NCBI GenBank assembly: GCA_958510875.1
Contig: OY294069.1
Coordinates: 5,084,001-5,148,000, forward strand
DNA length: 64,000 nt
Direction: 5' to 3'
From: Endomychus coccineus
Taxonomy: Eukaryota > Arthropoda > Insecta > Coleoptera > Endomychidae
A program made the translations under genes and the position numbers. The notes below the pieces were generated by a model. It did not search any database, was not told where the DNA came from, and worked only from the letters and a program-made list of their open reading frames with translations. Numbering within the stretch: position 1 is the stretch's first letter; every line of letters starts with the position of its first letter. Below, piece by piece: positions 57,911 to 64,000 of the stretch.

Positions 57911-58176
57911 GTAATATGTAGTTCCTTTTGGGAAATTTTGGGCCCGTGGACCATACAATAATATGCAGCTGGTTTTGTGACAAATTTGGAAAACATACTT
58001 AACACAAGATATAGAAGGAACAATCGTCGTTTAATTAACACTTCTTCTAAACATTTTCGCACTCCACCTTCTTGACTAGCTATCGATGAATTGACAGCAT
58101 GACAACTGATCCATGTTTTTATTCTGCACAATTTCAGGAATATCCAAGGAGGGGCAACTATCCCCCCTTGCCCCCC

Positions 58177-58290
58177 TCGGCTTGGAGTTATCAATTCAAA
58201 TAAGCTTTTAATGTCATAGCATAGCGTATAATTCTTTAGTTTTGTTTCGTTATGTTAGTTATTATGAAAGTTATTGAACATGCTAATAAA
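58177..58290. repeat. hAT-like end-associated repeat, copy 2
   Basis: GGCTTGGAGTTATCAATTCAAATAAGC and GTCATAGCATAG match 35,175-35,290. Just before it, GGGGCAACTATCCCCCCTTGCCCCCCTC resembles the C/G-run ends seen in some hAT-related repeats (written here only in part; see positions 58,143-58,170). Confidence 0.4.
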
Positions 58291-58294
58291 GGGA

Positions 58295-59395
58295 GGTTGA
58301 GGGCAATTAGTGATCTAGACTGATCAGCTCATCCTTCATCGAATCAATTGCATCTTGGTGAACGCGAAAGGTTCGGTTCATGTACTAAAAGATCACATTT
58401 TCAATTAAGGTTTTTACAACTTTATGGCCGTAGTAGAATTGACAAATACACTCACAAATGGTTTGCCAACATTCAACAGATAATGTAAATATATAGAATT
58501 AATCAGACCAAACAACAACAACAACATTCAAAGCGCTTACAGTCAACTTATTCCGATAACACCCGTATCGTTTCCTGATAAACTGTAAGCTGTATAACAC
58601 ACTCATCAAGAAGTCTTGTTAAATCGTTTAAATGTACCGAGTGTACGTACGAACCACGTTGGAGTTCTGCCGCATCTGTGCAGTTTGATGTTTGACGTTT
58701 CATCTCCTACACTAATCAACCAGGCAATAAGTTTTACGTACAGCTGACTCACACCATCCTAATAATCTAGTGAATTGAAGAGATCATACGCTCGAACGCG
58801 TATTCATCTATTCAAAATTATTTGACGCTATGAGGTCAGATAACATTCCGGAATTTCTACAAATAATGTTTTTTCTTAGTAATACGATAATAGTACTTGG
58901 TGTAAGTAATTTTCGTGACGGTTGGTGAATGAAACTAAATTTTATTTCGAATGTGGGATAAGAGTGCAAAGATCGAAATGGATTTTCCAAAACCTTACAA
59001 AAGCAGGGTAGGTGCATTTCTTGAGTTATATTAATTGCACGTAGCATGACTTCGATTCAATGACAGAAGATCTAATTCCAAATTGGCACAATATCGCGTT
59101 AAAAAACACGTTTTCGTGGATGAGGTACCTTATTCGATTCTGATATTACTGTCAATCTTATTCCAAAACTAAAATACTATGGTATAAGCTTGAACGGGAT
59201 CTGATTTTTTTTATTTAAACAGTTGCTGTGACTTTCTTCAACCCTGAATTCTGGGCTGAAGTGAGCTACGTCTACTCCGTAATTCCACATATTTGAAATT
59301 CTTGAAACTCTTTTATAAAAATGTAAATGCTCGGATGAGCTTTGTAAAATGAGGCGCTAAAATCTATGTGGAATGATTCACAAGCATTGGTAGTC
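58295..59395. other. No gene recognised
   Basis: Short frames only; nothing supported. Confidence 0.5.
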
Positions 59396-59399
59396 CGGG

Positions 59400-60930
59400 C
59401 AAGTTCAGCCGAATTTTCAGCCCAAAGAAATTGAGACTATAAACAATCCTCTGGCGCACAGTTATCTACTAAATAATCCTCAACCACCTTCTCTATATGG
59501 TTTAACAAAAATTCACAGAGACGATACTCCTAAAGGACTAGTGTTTGTTCATATATCAATACCCCCTGTCAAAAAATGGCGAGTAACATAATATCGGAAT
59601 ATACAAACTTCAGTTCTGAATACTAAAAATTATTTCAGTCCATAGAAATAATTAAAAATATAGAACTTAAGACAAACCCTAAACTTGTATTAATTGATGT
59701 CAAAGACCCCTTCCCAAGTATTCCCTACTTTATGATATTCCTTTGTTACAGATAAAACAAGAAATTCTACTTTGTTAAATATCCATTTATTTAAAAGAAG
59801 ATTCATTGCAATTTCGAATTTTACAGTTCATTATCAAAACATACAATTGTATGCCTTTTAATCCGCAATAATACATTACCGATATAGCACAGGAAGAATT
59901 TTAAGGAAAAATCAAAATTGAACGAGTTCTCAAAAGTTCTGTATAGATATGTTCATGATATTTTCGTGACTACAAGAAAAGATTTTGATTTTAATTATTT
60001 TTTCAACACGCTTAATAGCCAAGATTCACTGTCAAAATAGAAATAGATAATCAGATTCCTCTCCTTGATATTAACATTACAAAAGATGGTAATCAGTTGG
60101 ATTTTGACATATACAGAAAACCTATTCAAATAGGCAAACTCCGACGGATTCAGTTACACCGATTAAATATAAAATAGCTCCATTAAACAGTATTGTTCAT
60201 AGATTATTGAACGTCCACTTGAGCCAACAAAATTGAGAAACTTCAGCAAATAGCGTTGGACAATGGCTTAGACAAATCTTTGATCAATAATTTAATTTCA
60301 AACCAAATTAGAGCCATTACTTCAATATAATTTAAAGTTTCACCTATCATGGTTCAGTTATTAATAAATTGAATATCCTGTTTTCTAAATTTGCAATACA
60401 ACCAGTTTATAGATGTAAGAACAAGCTAAAAAACCGTTTAGGCAACAGTTTTGATAAAGTTTCCGACTTCGACAAATCCGGGATTTACAAAATCGATTGC
60501 GAGTCATGTTCAAAATGCTATGTGATGGTAAAACTAAAAGGAACATTTTAACTCTTTATAAAGAAAATTTTTTTTGCCAATATAAAAAAAAAATAATTGT
60601 GAAAAGTCAGCGTTAGCCCAACATAGTTATTTTGAATACAGGTCACACCATTTCACAAGAAGATTTATCACTTTTAAAATACAGTACGGACAAATATCTA
60701 GTTAATTTAGAAGGGATGAAAATGTATAAATGAAAAAGCAATTTATTAAATTTCGATTTATCTCCAGCTGAGGGTAACTTATTGTTTAGATTATTATCCC
60801 CAAATAGTATTTAAAAATGCACATTTTGATTCATAATTTAGTTTACTCTGATGATGACTACTTGCTAGCTAAAAGATCATCAGTACTTTAAGTATTTTTA
60901 GTGAATAAGGGTGATTATTTCTCACTCATA
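59400..60930 (+). mobile_element. Penelope-like element family C, longest copy (dead)
   Basis: Ordered but shifted pieces: NNPQPPSLYGLTKIHRDDTP (RT fingers), VLIDVKDPFPSIPYFMI (palm A), RYVHDIFVTTRKDF (YVDD box mutated to YVHD), a degraded FDIYRKP block, KFAIQPVYRCKNKLKN ... IDCESCSKCYV (nuclease core, cut by a stop at 60,551), and the terminal segment with CTGATGATGAC near 60,848. Stops and shifts throughout. Confidence 0.75.
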
Positions 60931-60934
60931 GTCT

Positions 60935-61570
60935 AAATTAAATGTTACAAGTTTTGTATAAATCATATAAGATGTACACAGTATCCAGTACGATAGAGAA
61001 AAGTACAGGGGCTGCTGGTTGAGGTATCTTTCGAAAGGGTTTACACTGTAGAAGCGCCAGAAGCCAGAACTAGGGCTAGGATGAGCCACTTAAAATTAGG
61101 GGAAAGCGCGGAACTATCAATACATTGAGATGCATGGCGGGTGGTAGACCGTCAAGTTACGGTTAGAAGGCCTATGACGGCCGGGGTTCGCCTAGTTTGA
61201 GTTTGTTCTCAAAAAAAATCCATTTGATTGATTATGGTTAATGAATGAAAAAATGAAACTGTAATCTTATGTCATATTCCTACAGTTTTTCCACTAGTAT
61301 CGCAATATAATCTAGCATCTAACAATAGTCTGGTTAGACCATCATCATTTCAATAACCCAAGAAATTACAACCGTGAGAAAGAGAGACCGGATTTGTAGG
61401 TAACGGCGGGGATAAAAATATATTCAATTTTTAATATTTGAATCGTTGCATCACTTATAAATCTCAACTTAAATGTAAACAAAACTATCGATGAAACTTT
61501 CCAAGTAGTCATAGTTAACTATTATATTTCATACAGCAAACATTACTGTCCCAAACTCCCAATACAGATA
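60935..61570. other. No gene recognised
   Basis: No motif found. Confidence 0.5.
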
Positions 61571-61571
61571 A

Positions 61572-61724
61572 CAACTAGAAATTTTATACTTTATTTAATA
61601 GAAATTAGTTTGCAATTTGAAACTTTACAGTTCATTATCAAAACATACAATGTATGTTTCGAAATTGCAATCAATTTTCTTTTAAATAAAGTGATATTCA
61701 ACAAAGTATAATTTCTAGTTTTTA
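61572..61724. repeat. Foldback (inverted) repeat
   Basis: AACTAGAAATTTTATACTTT at the left is inverted as AAAGTATAATTTCTAGTTTT at the right, with further pairing inward (TTGCAATTTGAAAC against GTTTCGAAATTGCAA) around ACAGTTCATTATCAAAACAT. A related single segment occurs at 59,755-59,870. Possibly a small foldback transposon. Confidence 0.7.
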
Positions 61725-61729
61725 TTTGA

Positions 61730-62192
61730 AAAAATGAAATATCACAAAGTAACGACAGCTCCATTCAAATTCTGAAACCCAATAGTTTGAATTGCCTCTC
61801 AACGTTTAGCTCACATCCTTTGGTGATCTGTTTTTTTTACGTAATGAAGCTTGGATCTCCAATATGTACATAAAAATCCGATTCACCTGAAACGGTTAAT
61901 ATTTTAATGAAAACCTAACATGACAATAGAAACTTCTCTATCCGCTTCAGAGAACAACAGAATATTGCCGGATTAAATTGTACAATATAGTACAACGGTG
62001 TACGATGTACGGTAAGGAGCGCGACGATTCAAATTTGCAATTGAAATTTTCGCTAATGACTCCCTTAATGCATTTGATAATTGAAATGTCGCAAGGGTGA
62101 GATCGCGACGTGTTCTACTAAACGTTTCGTTTGTGTTACCTAGTTCTCAGTTCTATCGAACTATAATAATTATCGTTACGCAGCCATTAGAG
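61730..62192. other. Upstream region of a probable first exon
   Basis: Contains CTCAGTTC near 62,146, similar to an insect initiator, shortly before the ATG at 62,193. No clear TATA box. Confidence 0.3.
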
Positions 62193-62303
62193 ATGGCATC
62201 AATGAAACGAAAGAGACATTATAAGAAAGATACTTCATATTTATTAGACCTTTATACTCTCACGTTCGATAATAATGAGACTTTGGAGAGTTTAGATGAA
62301 ACT
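62193..62303 (+). CDS. Probable first coding exon of an unidentified host gene
   Basis: ATG at 62193 in a good context (AGAGATGG) opens 37 codons ending exactly before GTAAGTACG, a strong donor, in phase 0. The peptide starts MASMKRKRHYKKDTSYLLDL and has a basic start followed by an acidic part. No family recognised. It could start a new gene or an alternative 5' end of the SCHIP1-like gene; no joining exon was found in the window. Confidence 0.45.
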
Positions 62304-63745
62304 GTAAGTACGAGACCTGTCTTTTCGTCGTTTTATTGGTAATTGTACTTCATATTACCCGTTAAAAAAATGGCATATTGTCCAAATAACTCCGATTTCT
62401 AGGAAGAAGTGATTTTGTTTAATGTTCTACACACAAGTCGAAATTTCTGCTTATAACCTTGGGCTAAAGCCCCCTGGATTCGCATATTTCGAAATGTTAT
62501 CGAGAGGAAATCAATAATCTGACGAATTAACTAGTTCATACAGTTTATAAAAGCCTGTAAAGCTCATTAAATCCATATTGTCAAATATCAATAGTTCAAA
62601 ATAAGTAATTCAAGATTCAATGAATGCCAATCAACCAATCAGCGCTTTTATTTGATATTTCTTTTACTAGTTTTATCATTGTACGAAACTATCTGAGCTG
62701 GAACAAAATTACAAATTTCCTTTGAACTATTAATAAGTAATGAAATCCAAATTGACAGTGTGGAAAGAGTGGTTTATACATGCCCAGCTATAAATGCAAG
62801 GTAAAACTTTTCACACTAGATCAAAAGAACACGTTGTTTGAACTTTGTTTGAGCTTTTCATAATTTGCAAATCTTCTGAAGTTGTGACACTGTTGACCTA
62901 TTTAGAAACTCCGAAATATTACTCTTCTAGACTAATAAGTGAATATTTGAGATCGTTTCATAAAGGGTTGTTATAAACTGATAAGTATTCAATTCATTAT
63001 GTACCTACATTATAATATTACAAACAATTAGTAAAATATTTCAAAAAACTGTAAAAGAAATGAGATTTTGGAGCAGTATTATTTTCAATTTCGGCGAATC
63101 TGTCAAGTTAAAACTAACGTGTAAACATAGGGCATCTCGATAGTTATATAAACGTAGTAATGTGTTGTCAATTATTTATTGTTCAACAACCTCGATATTC
63201 AATTATCTAATACTAATAGGCTAACACACATTAATCATTAACGATCAACACAATAAAACTTTATTTGATAACAGAGTAGTCTCCAATTCGATACTATTTT
63301 ATCGATTATATTGTGACCTGACCAATAGACTGGGCTTCCATATAAATAAATATAATTCGAATATGACGGGCTCGGGCTGTGATACGTTTGGAGAAGGAAG
63401 GCGATACAACAATCGCTAACGCTATCTCGCAATTACCGGTATCCTTGTCAAAACCGAATAACCGACACAGGTGGACGATCACTTTACGAACATAGCTTCT
63501 TTATCTAACAAACGCTATTTACCTATGCCTGTCTCTCACTCAGTTACTCGTTGAACGTAACGTGAAACGATTTTTTACCATGTGCCAAACTGCCAAAACA
63601 AAGAAAGCTATTTACTTTTTAAAGTGTTGTTGAATTCTTCAGCTTAAAATCGAATCATGTAATTGTGAATGTCAATATTACGCGAGCAGTCGGATATTTT
63701 GTTTACCTTGAACTAAGTTTAGTAGTAATTCAATCTTCTTGGAAA
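62304..63745. other. No gene recognised
   Basis: AT-rich. Only short frames. Confidence 0.5.
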
Positions 63746-64000
63746 ATGTTTGACAATCTATTAACTGTTATAAAGAATCGTACAAATAATCTTTCAGACA
63801 CTTTTAAGATTAAATCAAGAAGAATAGCGTCAAATATTAATTCTTTGAAAAACCAAATAACAAATCAGAGCAAAACAACGTACTACACGATATCCAGAAA
63901 AGAAGACGCTGATTATTATAATGATTATCTATCTCCAAGAGCTTATTCAATGAAAACGTTTAGCTACAACAACATTAATGAAAATATGGAGTGGTTACCT
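63746..64000 (+). CDS. Open reading frame running off the right edge, unidentified
   Basis: 85 codons from ATG at 63746 with no stop before the window end. It begins MFDNLLTVIKNRTNNLSDTF, is rich in Asn, Ser, Lys and Tyr, and continues RKEDADYYNDYLSPRAYS. The length without stop in AT-rich sequence and the even composition suggest coding. No family recognised. The frame upstream of the ATG is also open for a while, so the exon could begin earlier. Confidence 0.5.
   Translation, partial: MFDNLLTVIKNRTNNLSDTFKIKSRRIASNINSLKNQITNQSKTTYYTISRKEDADYYNDYLSPRAYSMKTFSYNNINENMEWLP

Noticed and set aside
1..64000. CRISPR array, bacterial operons or Shine-Dalgarno sites
   Set aside because: No regularly spaced repeats; introns, TATA-initiator promoters and animal transposons show a eukaryotic genome.

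Overview
The window is arthropod, most likely insect, nuclear DNA, possibly from a beetle. The order cannot be fixed from the sequence. Evidence: three phase-matched exons of an animal schwannomin-interacting protein 1 (SCHIP1) gene, short GT-AG introns, TATA plus TCAGT-type initiator promoters, and dense decayed animal transposons (Penelope-like, Jockey- and R1-like, hAT, pogo-like, Helentron-like).

Bases 1 to about 9,700 are the right part of an AT-rich integrated virus-like element of the Polinton/Maverick-adintovirus type, running off the left edge. It holds the C-terminal part of a double jelly-roll capsid-like protein, a small conserved protein beginning FVIDIQGF, a leftward gene with a phase-matched intron, a protein-primed family B DNA polymerase interrupted by one frameshift, and a string of small genes including Cys-rich ones. 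Two back-to-back promoters lie between the leftward gene and the polymerase. No integrase, packaging ATPase or protease is visible, but the left part of the element is outside the window. Apart from the polymerase break the long frames are open, so the insertion looks fairly young.

Bases 9,700 to 47,600 are a graveyard of mobile elements: two copies of one hAT family with CAGTGGCGGCTC termini and 8-bp target duplications, a second hAT family, a pogo-like transposase, a TA-flanked MITE, a tRNA-derived SINE, several non-LTR reverse-transcriptase fragments, a Helentron-like endonuclease fragment, a possible LTR-element primer site, and Penelope-like elements of three families (A, B, C). The Penelope copies carry hammerhead ribozyme-like motifs, and one family A copy is a 686-bp-arm palindrome.

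Bases 47,796 to 55,507 hold three SCHIP1 exons on the + strand. Penelope fragments, more hammerhead-like motifs and a tRNA-Glu-like gene with an unexpected ATC anticodon lie in the first intron. Downstream come an R1-like reverse transcriptase fragment, a long Penelope family C copy, a foldback repeat, a probable first exon at 62,193 and an open reading frame running off the right edge from 63,746.
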